A stretch of 64,000 nucleotides of DNA from AC-32 sp038237925 (GCA_038237925.1 JBBRYF010000001.1:124001-188000), one strand, 5' to 3'. Shown: positions 36,476 through 47,451, numbered from the stretch's first letter. Translations and numbers: made by a program. The notes: a model not told the origin generated them from the letters alone.

Positions 36476-36892
36476 GTGGCCGGGCACGATCATTTGACCT
36501 CTCCGAACCTCGGCGGGCTCGACAGGTTTGCGACCGAGCCCGAGAAGGTGGACAAGCCCTGGGGTCACGAGCTCATCTGGTCGGTGACCGAGCATTATGC
36601 CGGCAAGATCCTTTTCATCAAGGCCGGCCAGTCGCTCAGCCTCCAGTTCCACAACACGAAGGACGAAGCCTGGTACGTGCTCGACGGGCGCGCGCAGCTC
36701 GAGCTCGGCGCTCCCGGCGAGAGCATGCTGAACAGGGAGGTCGTCGGGCCGGGCGCCGCCTTCCATTTCCCGCCGGGAACCGTGCACCGGGTGACCGCGG
36801 TCGAGGACACGACCATCCTCGAGGTCTCGACCCCGCAGCTCGACGACGTCGTGCGGCTCGAAGACCGGTACGGCCGCCCCGAGTCTGACTAG
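36476..36892 (+). CDS. Cupin protein, mannose-6-phosphate isomerase type II-like
   Basis: 138 residues from a GTG start. DKPWGHELIW is the typical opening of the C-terminal cupin of bifunctional mannose-1-phosphate guanylyltransferase/isomerases. LSLQFHNTKDEAWYVLDG and PPGTVHRVTA supply the metal-binding His and Glu. It may be a stand-alone isomerase working with the neighbouring nucleotidyltransferase. A dioxygenase-type or sensing cupin cannot be excluded. Confidence 0.8.
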   Translation: MAGHDHLTSPNLGGLDRFATEPEKVDKPWGHELIWSVTEHYAGKILFIKAGQSLSLQFHNTKDEAWYVLDGRAQLELGAPGESMLNREVVGPGAAFHFPPGTVHRVTAVEDTTILEVSTPQLDDVVRLEDRYGRPESD

Positions 36893-36895
36893 ACT
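36890..36895 (+). promoter_or_regulatory. Candidate leaderless promoter -10 box of ahcY
   Basis: TAGACT overlaps the cupin stop and lies 7 nt before the ahcY GTG. The same hexamer and a similar spacing precede smpB. Confidence 0.5.
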
Positions 36896-36902
36896 GCGGC
36901 CC

Positions 36903-38171
36903 GTGGCGACGACGAAGCGATTCGACGTCAAGGACCTTGCGCTCGCGGCCGAAGGGCGCAGCCGGATCGAGTGGGCCGACCGGCAGATGCCGGTGCTCGC
37001 CGCGATTCGCGACCGCTTCGAGCGCGAGCAGCCCCTCGCCGGCTACCGCATTGCCGCCTGCCTCCACGTCACGAGCGAGACCGCGAACCTGATGCGGACG
37101 CTCAAGGACGGCGGCGCCGATGTCGTCCTCTGCGCCTCGAACCCGCTCTCGACCCAGGACGACGTGGCTGCCTCGCTCGTCGAGGACTTCGACATCTCGA
37201 CCTTCGCGATCAAGGGCGAGGACAACGACACCTACTACGAGCACATCGAGGCCGCGGTTGACCACAAGCCGCAGATCACGATGGACGACGGCGCCGACGT
37301 GATCGGCGTCCTCCACTCGCACCGCCGCGAGCAGCTCGGCGACATCCTCGGCGGGACCGAGGAGACGACGACCGGCGTCATCCGGCTGAAGGCCTTGGAG
37401 CGTGACGGCGCGCTCGGCTTCCCGGTGATCGCGGTCAACGACGCGCTCACCAAGCACATGTTCGACAACCGCTACGGCACGGGCCAGTCGACGATCGACG
37501 GGATCGTGCGCGCGACGAACATCCTGCTCGCGGGCCGCGCGTTCGTGGTCGCCGGCTACGGCTGGTGCGGCAAGGGCGTGGCGATGCGCGCGAACGGGAT
37601 GGGTGCGCACGTGATCGTCACCGAGGTCGACCCGCTGCGCGCGCTCGAGGCCGTGATGGACGGCTTCCAGGTCCTGACGATGGAGCAGGCGGCACAGGTC
37701 GGCGACATCTTCGTCACCGCCACCGGCGACAAGTCCGTGATCACGCGCGAGCACATCCTGCAGATGAAGGACGGCGCGATCCTCGCCAACACCGGGCACT
37801 TCAACGTCGAGATCGAGATCCCGGCGCTGCGCGCGCTGGCGACGGAGACGCAGACGCTGCGGCAGTTTGTCGACGAGTTCAAGCTCGAGGACGGGCGCCG
37901 GATCTACCTGATCGCCGACGGCCGGCTCGTGAACCTCTCCGTGGCCGAGGGGCACCCGGCTCAGGTGATGGACATGTCGTTCGCGAACCAGGCCCTCTCG
38001 GCAGAGCACGTGGTCGCGAACGCGGCCACGCTCGAGCGCAAGGTCTACCCGGTGCCCGAGGAGATCGACAAGGAGATCGCGCGCCTCAAGCTCGAGACGA
38101 TGGGCGTCGCGATCGACGAGCTCACCGAGGAGCAGGCCAAGTACCTGGCTTCTTGGGACGAAGGCACCTAG
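36903..38171 (+). CDS. ahcY: Adenosylhomocysteinase (SAH hydrolase)
   Basis: 422 residues from a GTG. The N-terminal substrate domain has ACLHVTSETANLMRTLKDGGADV in two parts, and EETTTGVIRLKALE carries the catalytic region. The NAD domain is VVAGYGWCGKGVAMRANGMGA, read across two strands, and the protein ends KYLASWDEGT. It hydrolyses S-adenosylhomocysteine to adenosine and homocysteine. Homocysteine is the substrate of the methionine synthase pair at 29-31 kb. Confidence 0.96.
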   Translation: MATTKRFDVKDLALAAEGRSRIEWADRQMPVLAAIRDRFEREQPLAGYRIAACLHVTSETANLMRTLKDGGADVVLCASNPLSTQDDVAASLVEDFDISTFAIKGEDNDTYYEHIEAAVDHKPQITMDDGADVIGVLHSHRREQLGDILGGTEETTTGVIRLKALERDGALGFPVIAVNDALTKHMFDNRYGTGQSTIDGIVRATNILLAGRAFVVAGYGWCGKGVAMRANGMGAHVIVTEVDPLRALEAVMDGFQVLTMEQAAQVGDIFVTATGDKSVITREHILQMKDGAILANTGHFNVEIEIPALRALATETQTLRQFVDEFKLEDGRRIYLIADGRLVNLSVAEGHPAQVMDMSFANQALSAEHVVANAATLERKVYPVPEEIDKEIARLKLETMGVAIDELTEEQAKYLASWDEGT

Positions 38172-38794
38172 GCGCTCCGGCTTCGCTCGTCCTCGTGCAC
38201 GGCGCCGGCAGCGGGCCTGACGTGTTCGCCGCCTGGCCGGACTCGTTCGACGGCGTCCAGGTGGCGGCCGTCGACTTGCACGAAGGGCTCGACGTGGCGC
38301 GGGCTGGGCACGCCCAATACGCCAACCAAGTCGTTTTGCGCGCCCGGGGGTTGGAGCCGCCGGTTGCCCTCTGCGGCTGGAGCATGGGCGGCCTGGTCGT
38401 GCTCGAGGCGGCACATCGCCTCGAGCCGGCGCCGCACAGCGTCGTGCTGCTCGAGCCGAGCCCGCCTGCGGAGGCTCAGGGATTCGACGACTCGGTCGAG
38501 CCGGTCGCAAGCACTTTCGATCCGGAGGCAGTCTACGGCCCGTTCCCCGCTGGCACGAGGGCCCGGCCGGAGTCGTCGCTCGCGCGCGGCGAGCGGAAGC
38601 GCGGGATCTCTGTGCCCGCGTTGCCGTGCCGGTCGCTCGTCGTTGTCGGCGATGAGTTCCGTGAGGAGCGCGGAGCGCCGGTGGCCGGGCTTTACGGATC
38701 AGAGCTCGTGGACCTGCCGGGGCTCGACCATTGGGACCTCGTGCGCTCGCCGGTAGTGCGGCAGACGGTCGCGCACTTCCTCGGAGCCGCGTGA
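38153..38794 (+). CDS. Small alpha/beta hydrolase
   Basis: 213 residues if it begins at the TTG at 38153, which overlaps ahcY by 19 bases. The GTG at 38195 would start within the first beta strand (VHGAGSG). HGAGSG oxyanion loop, nucleophile elbow GWSMGG and a late GLDHWDLVRSP with the catalytic His are visible. The substrate is unknown. The stop overlaps the next gene's GTG (GTGA), indicating coupled translation. Confidence 0.7.
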   Translation: MGRRHLGAPASLVLVHGAGSGPDVFAAWPDSFDGVQVAAVDLHEGLDVARAGHAQYANQVVLRARGLEPPVALCGWSMGGLVVLEAAHRLEPAPHSVVLLEPSPPAEAQGFDDSVEPVASTFDPEAVYGPFPAGTRARPESSLARGERKRGISVPALPCRSLVVVGDEFREERGAPVAGLYGSELVDLPGLDHWDLVRSPVVRQTVAHFLGAA

Positions 38795-39528
38795 AGGCGG
38801 TCATCCTCGCAGCCGGGTACGCGACGCGGCTCTATCCGTTGACCCTCGACCGGCCGAAGGCCCTGCTGTCCGTGGGCGGGCGGCCGATGGTCGAGCATCT
38901 GCTGGAGCGGCTGGCCGAAGTCGAGCAGCTCGACGGCATCTTTCTCGTCACGAACACGAAGTTCGCCGGGGCCTTCCGCGAGTGGGCGGCGGGGCGAGGA
39001 GGTGCACCGGTGCAGATCGTTGACGACGGGACGAGCGACGAGAATTCGAAGCTGGGGGCGATCGGCGACCTCGACCTGACGATCCGCGCAGGCGCGATCG
39101 ACGACGACCTGCTGGTGCTCGCCGGCGACAACCTGTTCAGCGAGAGCCTGGCGCCGTTTGCGGAGTTCGGCCGCTCCAAGGGCGCGCCGGCGCTCGGCGT
39201 CTACGACGTGGGCAATCTGGAGGCGATCCGGCGGTACAACGCGATCGAGCTCGACGAGGACGAGCGCGTGACCTTCTTCGAGGAGAAGCCGGAGCGGCCT
39301 CGCAGCACGCTGACCGGGATCGCGCTGTACTTCTATCCGCGCTCCGCGCTGGGCCTCGTGCGTGAGTACCTTGACGCGGGCCAGAACCCCGATCAGCCCG
39401 GCCGCCTCGTCGAGTGGCTCTACCCGCGCGTGCCGGTGTACGCGTGGCGCGTGCCTGGCCGCTGGTACGACGTGGGCTCGAAGAAGACGCTTGCCGAGGC
39501 CGACCGCGCGTTCAGCGCGGCCTCCTGA
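38791..39528 (+). CDS. Sugar-phosphate nucleotidyltransferase (RmlA-like)
   Basis: 245 residues from a GTG. VKAVILAAGYATRLYPLTLD and RPKALLSVGGRPMVEH form the classical nucleotide-binding signature. LAGDNLFSESL holds the metal-ligand Asp, and FFEEKPERPRSTLTGIALYF is the sugar-binding part. It resembles glucose-1-phosphate thymidylyl- or uridylyltransferases and would supply activated sugar to the wall-polymer genes upstream. No partner genes of a complete rhamnose pathway are visible. Confidence 0.85.
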   Translation: MKAVILAAGYATRLYPLTLDRPKALLSVGGRPMVEHLLERLAEVEQLDGIFLVTNTKFAGAFREWAAGRGGAPVQIVDDGTSDENSKLGAIGDLDLTIRAGAIDDDLLVLAGDNLFSESLAPFAEFGRSKGAPALGVYDVGNLEAIRRYNAIELDEDERVTFFEEKPERPRSTLTGIALYFYPRSALGLVREYLDAGQNPDQPGRLVEWLYPRVPVYAWRVPGRWYDVGSKKTLAEADRAFSAAS

Positions 39529-39580
39529 TCCGGCACACATTCGTCACATAGGCGTCACAGACACGTGACGTTTTCGCCCC

Positions 39581-39586
39581 TACGCT
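39581..39586 (+). promoter_or_regulatory. Candidate -10 box directly before the comF-hpf leader RNA
   Basis: TACGCT lies 5 nt before the outer helix of the leader RNA, so transcription starting near 39592 would make the RNA the exact 5' end of the comF-hpf message. Confidence 0.5.
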
Positions 39587-39591
39587 CGTCA

Positions 39592-39697
39592 GTGCCTCTC
39601 CAGGCGACACACGCCCGCTTCTGATCCGCGAGCCCTGGCTTGGTGCTCGCGGCCCAGAAGCTAGACAGCATCACCTGGAGAGGCACCGGGAGGTGAG
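39592..39697 (+). ncRNA. Structured leader RNA before comF-hpf, copy 2 of a two-member family
   Basis: The outer helix pairs GTGCCTCTCCAGG (39592-39604) perfectly with CCTGGAGAGGCAC (39674-39686). Inner helices are GCTTCTG/CAGAAGC (39617-39623 with 39655-39661) and CCGCGAGC/GCTCGCGG (39626-39633 with 39645-39652). The 12-nt string at 39636-39647 and CATCACC at 39669-39675 are identical to copy 1 before atpG. TCACCT (39671-39676), partly inside the outer helix, is also perfectly complementary to the Shine-Dalgarno AGGTGA (39691-39696). Outer-helix formation and Shine-Dalgarno sequestration should therefore be alternatives. Confidence 0.75.
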
Positions 39698-39708
39698 TGT
39701 GGTGTGAC

Positions 39709-40374
39709 GTGAAGCTCCTAGACCTGATCCTGCCCATGCGTTGCGTCGTCTGCGACGCCGCAGGCGAGCAGCTCTGTCGGGCTTGTCGCGGAGCTCTCCC
39801 GCGGCTGGCCCCGCCGCTCTGCGATCGGTGCGGTGCCCCGACCGCGTGGCCGGTAGCGCGCTGCCGGGAGTGCTCCGGCCGCCGTCTCGCATTCGCCTCG
39901 GCGCGGGCCGCGGTCGCGTACGACGACGCCGTGCGCCGGCTCGTCCGCTCGTGGAAGGAGCGTGGCCTCCGCAAGCTGGCGGAGCCGATCGCCGATGCCG
40001 TCACCGACGCGCTCCCGCCGCCGTCCGACGTGATCGCGCTCACGTTCGTCCCTGCCGACCGAGCGCGCGGCCTCGAGCGCGGCCACCACCCGGCCGAGCG
40101 GCTCTCACGCGAGCTAGGTGAGCGCTGGTCGATTCCGGTGCTCCCGCTGCTCGGGCGAACGCGGCCGCTCCCGCGGCAGCGCGGGCTGTCACTCACCGCC
40201 CGCCGGCGCAACGTCGCCGGTGCGTTCACCCCTGCGCGGGAGTCCCCGGCCCGAGTCGCTCTCCTCGATGACGTCTACACGAGCGGCTCTACGGTGAGCG
40301 CCGCAGCGAGCGCGCTTCGCAAGGCCGGCGCCCGACGGGTCGACGTGATCACGTTCGCGCGAGTCGTCCGCTAG
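39709..40374 (+). CDS. ComF-family phosphoribosyltransferase-like protein
   Basis: 221 residues from the GTG at 39709. A GTG at 39697 overlaps the Shine-Dalgarno GGAGGTGAG and is less likely. The N-terminal zinc ribbon has CVVCDAAGEQLCRACRG and CDRCGAP ... CRECSG. The PRPP-binding loop is VALLDDVYTSGSTV. ComF proteins support DNA uptake in competent bacteria, but most actinobacterial members have unknown roles. It is followed by hpf, a common pairing, and both sit behind the structured leader. Confidence 0.85.
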   Translation: MKLLDLILPMRCVVCDAAGEQLCRACRGALPRLAPPLCDRCGAPTAWPVARCRECSGRRLAFASARAAVAYDDAVRRLVRSWKERGLRKLAEPIADAVTDALPPPSDVIALTFVPADRARGLERGHHPAERLSRELGERWSIPVLPLLGRTRPLPRQRGLSLTARRRNVAGAFTPARESPARVALLDDVYTSGSTVSAAASALRKAGARRVDVITFARVVR

Positions 40375-40410
40375 ATTCCGAGCCAGGAGCCCAGCGTCGA
40401 AGGAGTGCCG

Positions 40411-40953
40411 ATGCAGTTCCAGGTAAAAGGCAGGAACCTCGAGATCAGCGACGCGATCCGGAGCTACGCGGAGGCGAAGCTCGGCAAGCTCGAACGGCAG
40501 CTCACCGACCCGCGTATCGAGCTCGAGCTCATGCTCGAGAAGAACCCGTCGATCGCGCAGAACCACGTCGCCGAGGCCACCGTCTGGACGAGCGGTCCTG
40601 TCCTGCGCGCGCGTGAGGCATCGGGCGACATGCACGCGTCGATCGACCAGCTCGTCGAGAAGCTCGAGCGCCAGATCGACCGCTACCGAACCCGGGGACG
40701 CTCCCGCCGCCGCCGCGCCGCACGCGCGAACGGGCCCGCGCCTGACACGATGTCGTCCGTGTCCGAAGAGACCGAGCCCCAGATCGTCAAGACCAAGCAG
40801 TTCTCGCTCAAGCCGATGAGCGCCGAGGAGGCCGTGCTCCAACTCGAGCTGATCGGGCACGACTTCTTCGTCTTCCGCAACGCCGACTCCGGCGACGTGA
40901 ACGTCGTCTATCGCCGCGTCGACGTCGGCTACGGGCTCATCGAGCCGCAGTGA
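40411..40953 (+). CDS. hpf: Ribosome hibernation-promoting factor, long form
   Basis: 180 residues from the ATG at 40411, with GAAGGAG 6 nt upstream. The N-terminal S30AE domain (residues 1-105: QFQVKGRNLEISDAIRSYAE) binds the 30S decoding region. After a basic linker the C-terminal dimerisation domain shows KTKQFSLKPMSAEEAVLQL and HDFFVFRNADSGDVNVVYRR in order. Long HPF joins two 70S ribosomes into inactive 100S particles in stationary phase or starvation. The comF leader RNA upstream may control it through cotranscription. Confidence 0.94.
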   Translation: MQFQVKGRNLEISDAIRSYAEAKLGKLERQLTDPRIELELMLEKNPSIAQNHVAEATVWTSGPVLRAREASGDMHASIDQLVEKLERQIDRYRTRGRSRRRRAARANGPAPDTMSSVSEETEPQIVKTKQFSLKPMSAEEAVLQLELIGHDFFVFRNADSGDVNVVYRRVDVGYGLIEPQ

Positions 40954-41507
40954 TCTTCCGGCGAGAGCCGATCCACAAGAAGCTCGCGCGAGAGGCACAT
41001 CTCGAGCAACAGGACGAGCCGCCCTTCGTCGACCCCGGGCCGCACTGGGGAGCGGTCGGCATTCACGGTGTCCCACGACCGCGCCGCTGGGACGCCGTCG
41101 CGTCGGCCGAGGCGCCGGGCTTATCGGGCGACGAGCTCCACTTCGTCGCGCTCCCGAACGGCGACGTGGTCATCGACGAGGACGAGCCCGAGGACACCGT
41201 CGGGCCGCTGGCCGATGCGATCGAGCAGAGCATCGAGGCGCCGTACCGCGCCGAGGCCGTGCGCCAGCGCGGCGACGTCTGGGCGGTCGCAGCCCGCCGC
41301 GTGCGCGTCGCCGAGTTCGAGGCAAACGGGGACGAGCTCGAGCTGGTCACAGTCGAGGGCGGTCACACGCTCACGGTCGACGGCACGCGCGCCTTTGGCA
41401 CTGTCCCGGAGCTGGACCGCATCGGCCGCGACGCGGGCGAGCAGTCTGTCGTCCGCGCGCGCCGACTCGACGGCAACCTCTGGGAGGTCGAGGCCGACCC
41501 CTTATAG
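40950..41507 (+). CDS. Hypothetical protein between hpf and secA
   Basis: 185 residues from a GTG overlapping the hpf stop. The N-terminus HKKLAREAHLEQQDEPPF is charged, and the rest looks like mixed alpha/beta with acidic loops (VVIDEDEPEDTVG). There is no signal peptide or membrane helix. I do not recognise the family. Tight coupling to hpf suggests a shared stress or ribosome role, which is inference from position only. Confidence 0.6.
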   Translation: MIFRREPIHKKLAREAHLEQQDEPPFVDPGPHWGAVGIHGVPRPRRWDAVASAEAPGLSGDELHFVALPNGDVVIDEDEPEDTVGPLADAIEQSIEAPYRAEAVRQRGDVWAVAARRVRVAEFEANGDELELVTVEGGHTLTVDGTRAFGTVPELDRIGRDAGEQSVVRARRLDGNLWEVEADPL

Positions 41508-41513
41508 GGCCGC

Positions 41514-41519
41514 TACCCT
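41514..41519 (+). promoter_or_regulatory. Candidate leaderless promoter -10 box of secA
   Basis: TACCCT lies 7 nt before the secA ATG. TTAGGGGA between the two could also act as a weak ribosome-binding site. Confidence 0.4.
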
Positions 41520-41526
41520 TAGGGGA

Positions 41527-44250
<2,724 letters not shown>

Positions 44251-44348
44251 CGTCGCGAAGTCCGGCACCGGCTGCGCGTCGCGTTGTTAGGGACTGTCCC
44301 TGCCGTTGGCCGGGGCGGACACGGCGGAGGTGAGACGAGCGCGTGACG

Positions 44349-44459
44349 ATTTGTCCCCAGGGCGGCATTGCTTCGCACTCTCGGGCATCGTGATCGGATC
44401 AGCGGCGCTGCGAGGGCACGAAATGCCTGCTCGCGACGTCTGGCCGCCCCTGGGCAAAT
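44349..44459 (+). other. Candidate structured RNA between secA and prfB
   Basis: The 270-base gap between secA and prfB contains a long inverted repeat. ATTTG plus CCCAGGG plus CGGC on the 5' side (44349-44366) pair with 44443-44459, interrupted by small bulges. Inside are GGCAT-CGTG paired with CACG-AA-ATGCC (44384-44392 with 44417-44427) and CAGC-GGC-GCTG (44400-44410). No T-run follows and no gene is visible. It could be a small RNA or a transcript-processing hairpin. Confidence 0.35.
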
Positions 44460-44505
44460 TTCAGGCCGGGCGACCGCCCACCGGGTGCTTCGCGTAGCGC
44501 TTGGC

Positions 44506-44511
44506 TACGAT
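44506..44511 (+). promoter_or_regulatory. Candidate -10 box of prfB
   Basis: TACGAT lies 9 nt before the prfB ATG. It would separate prfB transcription from the structured region upstream. Confidence 0.45.
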
Positions 44512-44520
44512 CGACCCGCG

Positions 44521-45631
44521 ATGGCAGACCAGACGCCCACCGTTTCGCTCGACCAGCAGCTCCAGGAGATCGGGGCCCAGCTCGCCTGGGTCCGTGATTA
44601 CCTTTGACCCCGAACGGCTCGGGAGCCGCCTCGCCGAGCTCGAGGAAGAGCTCGGCGCTCCCGGCTTTTGGGATGACCCACAGCACGCGGCCCAGGTCTC
44701 AGCCGAGCACGCACGCCTGACCAAGCGGCTCGACCGCTACCGCCGCCTCACCCAGGACTACGAGGATGCCCGCGAGCTTCTCGGCATGGACGGCGAGATG
44801 GCCAAGGAGATCGAGACGTCGATCGCGCCACTGCGCCAGGAGCTGAACCGGCTCCAGGAGGATGCCCTCTTCTCGGGCGAGTACGACGGCGGTGACGCGC
44901 TCGTCACGATCCACGCCGGAACCGGTGGGACGGACGCCCAGGACTGGGCGGAGATCCTGCTGCGCATGTACCTCCGCTGGGCGCAGAACCGCGGCTTCCA
45001 GACCGACCTGCTCGAGGCGAGCCCGGGCGAGGAGGCGGGCCTCAAGTCCGCGACCTTCAGCGTCAAGGGCGAGAACGCCTACGGGATTCTGAAGGCGGAG
45101 CGCGGCGTCCACCGCCTCGTCCGGCAGAGCCCGTTCGACCAGGCGCACCGCAGGCACACGAGCTTCGCGCAGGTGATCGTCGCGCCGCTCCTACCCGAGG
45201 ACGGCGACGTCGACATCGACGAGAGCGACCTGCGCATCGACACCTACCGCGCGAGCGGCGCGGGCGGTCAGCACGTGAACAAGACCGACTCCGCCGTCCG
45301 AATCACGCACCTTCCGACCGGGATCGTCGTCCAGTGCCAGAACGAGCGCTCGCAGAGCTCGAACAAGCAGACCGCGCTCCGCATCCTCAAGTCGCGCCTG
45401 CTGGAGCAGGAGCAGGAGAGGCGGGAGGAGGAGCTGGCGAAAGAACGCGGCGCGGCACAGCAGGCCGACTTCGGCAGCCAGATCCGCAGCTACGTCCTCC
45501 ACCCATACCAGCTCGTCAAGGATCACCGCACGGACTACGAAACCGGCAACACGCAGGCAGTTCTCGACGGCGCGCTCGATGATTTTGTCCACGAGTACCT
45601 GCTCGCGAAGGCGGCCGGTAACGTCCTCTAG
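44521..45631 (+). CDS. prfB: Peptide chain release factor 2, with programmed +1 frameshift
   Basis: The first 28 codons (MADQTPTVSL ... WVRDYL) end in CTT TGA. Translation must slip forward one base at CTT (44602-44604) to continue as DPERLGSRLAELEEE in the other frame, giving about 370 residues. The rest is a complete RF2 with GGQ in RASGAGGQHVNKTDSAVR. RF2 reads UAA and UGA, so the in-frame UGA makes production autoregulated: low RF2 lets the frameshift win. CTTTGAC is the classical slip sequence; the upstream Shine-Dalgarno-like stimulator is weak here. A terminator hairpin with a T-run follows at 45669-45699. Confidence 0.95.
44602..44608 (+). promoter_or_regulatory. prfB +1 frameshift site
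   Basis: CTTTGAC: the CTT codon is read in the first frame, the UGA stop follows, and slippage onto TTT then GAC restores the RF2 frame. The sequence is the same as the core of the well-known bacterial prfB site. Confidence 0.93.
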
Positions 45632-45644
45632 CCGTCGGTCCAGC

Positions 45645-45650
45645 TACAGT
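45645..45650 (+). promoter_or_regulatory. Candidate -10 box upstream of ftsE
   Basis: TACAGT would start transcription near 45657, a few bases before the terminator-like hairpin that precedes ftsE. Confidence 0.35.
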
Positions 45651-45668
45651 TCACCCCCTTAGCCCACC

Positions 45669-45699
45669 CGGCGCGAGCCCGCGCCGTGTCGCTCTTTTT
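45669..45699 (+). terminator. Intrinsic terminator or attenuator between prfB and ftsE
   Basis: CGGCGCG (45669-45675) and CGCGCCG (45680-45686) with an AGCC loop form a 7-bp GC stem, then TGTCGC and TTTTT. The ftsE GTG lies 3 nt after the T-run, as in the arrangement before the LCP gene. Confidence 0.75.
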
Positions 45700-45702
45700 G
45701 CC

Positions 45703-46479
45703 GTGCAGGAACCGGATCTCCAGCACACAGACGTAGGGACGGCGGTCCTCGATCAGGAGCCTGCCGCGCCGCCGCCTGCTCCGTCGAGCTCGGAGATGGT
45801 CACGTTCGAGAACGTGACGAAGATCTACGAGCCCGACGTCGCCGCGCTGCGTGACATCTCGTTCATGATCGACAAGGGCGAGTTCGTCTTCATCGTCGGC
45901 GCCTCTGGCTCGGGCAAGTCCACGGTGATCCGGCTCGTGCTCAAGGAGATCGAGCCGACGCAGGGCAAGATCGTCGTCGGCGGCCGCGACCTCGGCCGGC
46001 TCAAGCGCGGCAAGGTGCCGCTCCTGCGGCGCAACGTCGGCTGCGTCTTCCAGGACTTCAAGCTGCTGCCGAACCGCTCTGCCGCAGAGAACGTCGCTTA
46101 CGCGCTCAAGGTGCAGGGCGAGAACTCGACGAACATCCGGCGCAAGGTGCCCGAGGTGCTGAACCTCGTCGGCCTGGCGCACAAGATGTCGTCGCTGCCC
46201 GACGAGCTCTCCGGCGGCGAGCAGCAGCGCGTCTCGATCGCGCGTGCGTTCGTGAACCATCCGCCGCTCCTGATCTGCGACGAGCCGACGGGCAATCTCG
46301 ACCCCGACACGAGCGTCGGGATCATGCAGCTCCTCTACCGGATCAACCGCTCGGGGACGACGATCCTGATGGCGACTCACGACCGCGAGATGGTCGACAA
46401 GATGCGCAAGCGCGTGATCGCGCTCGAGGGCGGCAAGCTCCTGCGCGACGAGCGCCGTGGCGGGTACACGACCGAATGA
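45703..46479 (+). CDS. ftsE: Cell-division ABC ATPase FtsE
   Basis: 258 residues from the GTG at 45703. The first 31 residues (Pro-rich PPPAPSSSE) are not part of the usual FtsE, and an ATG at 45796 (MVTFENVTKIYEPD) would give the standard length. Walker A GASGSGKST, signature LSGGEQQR and Walker B LLICDEPTGNLD are intact. With FtsX it regulates peptidoglycan hydrolases at the division site. Its end overlaps ftsX by 4 bases. Confidence 0.93.
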   Translation: MQEPDLQHTDVGTAVLDQEPAAPPPAPSSSEMVTFENVTKIYEPDVAALRDISFMIDKGEFVFIVGASGSGKSTVIRLVLKEIEPTQGKIVVGGRDLGRLKRGKVPLLRRNVGCVFQDFKLLPNRSAAENVAYALKVQGENSTNIRRKVPEVLNLVGLAHKMSSLPDELSGGEQQRVSIARAFVNHPPLLICDEPTGNLDPDTSVGIMQLLYRINRSGTTILMATHDREMVDKMRKRVIALEGGKLLRDERRGGYTTE

Positions 46480-47405
46480 GCCGCTTCCGTGTCGTCGTCG
46501 GCGAGGCGGTCCGTTCGCTCGGCGCCAACCTCTCGACGACCTTCGCCGCGACAACGACGGTCCTGATCGGGATGTTCATGCTCGGACTCGTGGTCGGCCT
46601 CGGCAGCTGGGCGCTCTCGCTGAGCGACCACTACAAGAAGCAGCTCCTCGTCAACGTCTATTTGTGTACCGACTCACGCTGCGGCAACGAGGCGAGCAAC
46701 ACGCAGATAAACGCCGTGCAGGCGACGCTGAAGGCAATGCCGCAGGTGCGGACCGTCCGCTTCGTCTCCAAGCAGGAGGCCCTGGTGCAGGAGCGCAAGA
46801 AGCACCCTGCGATGGTGAACAGCCTGGCGTACAACCCGTTCCCGAACGCGTTCAAGGTCTACCCGAAACAGGCCGAGCAGATCGACACGATCGCGACGCA
46901 GCTCGCGAGCTCAAACCTGAACGGCATCGAGAGCATCTGCCCGCCGCCTCCGGGCTCGAAGGCGGCCAAGAGCACGACGGGAGAGAGCTGTAGCCGTATC
47001 TCGCACCGCGTGCTCTCGGTGGCGCGCTACCTATGGCTGGTGGTGCTGATTGCATTCGTCGTCCTGCTCGTGTCGTCCACGCTCCTGGTGGCGAACACGA
47101 TTCGCCTCTCGATCTTCTCGCGGCGACGCGAGATCGAGGTGATGAAGCTCGTCGGCGCGACGAACTGGTTCGTCCGCGGCCCGTTCATGATCGAAGGTCT
47201 GCTCTGCGGTTTCGGTGGCGCGGTCGCGGCGGTGATCTTGCTCGTGCTCGGCCGGACGCTGTTCATGCCGCTGATCCACCTGACCAACGCCTCCGACATC
47301 CACGCGTGGCCGTTCGGGCTGCACATCCTGATCGTGCTCGGCGCCGGCCTCGCACTGGGCGCGATGGGCTCAGGGCTCACCATTCGCCGTTTCCTCCAGG
47401 TCTGA
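46476..47405 (+). CDS. ftsX: Cell-division membrane protein FtsX
   Basis: 309 residues. There is a first membrane helix at about residues 22-45 (TVLIGMFMLGLVVGL) and an extracellular domain to about residue 185, including a Cys pair (CTDSRCGNE) and a second pair. Three C-terminal helices follow with the FtsX core FSRRREIEVMKLVGATNWF. The external domain would activate a cell-wall hydrolase. The M23 peptidase at 0.5 kb is one possible type of partner, but there is no direct evidence. Confidence 0.94.
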   Translation: MSRFRVVVGEAVRSLGANLSTTFAATTTVLIGMFMLGLVVGLGSWALSLSDHYKKQLLVNVYLCTDSRCGNEASNTQINAVQATLKAMPQVRTVRFVSKQEALVQERKKHPAMVNSLAYNPFPNAFKVYPKQAEQIDTIATQLASSNLNGIESICPPPPGSKAAKSTTGESCSRISHRVLSVARYLWLVVLIAFVVLLVSSTLLVANTIRLSIFSRRREIEVMKLVGATNWFVRGPFMIEGLLCGFGGAVAAVILLVLGRTLFMPLIHLTNASDIHAWPFGLHILIVLGAGLALGAMGSGLTIRRFLQV

Positions 47406-47451
47406 CCCCACGCCGCTCGTCGTAGAGCTCGCAACGCGGGGGAAGCACCTC

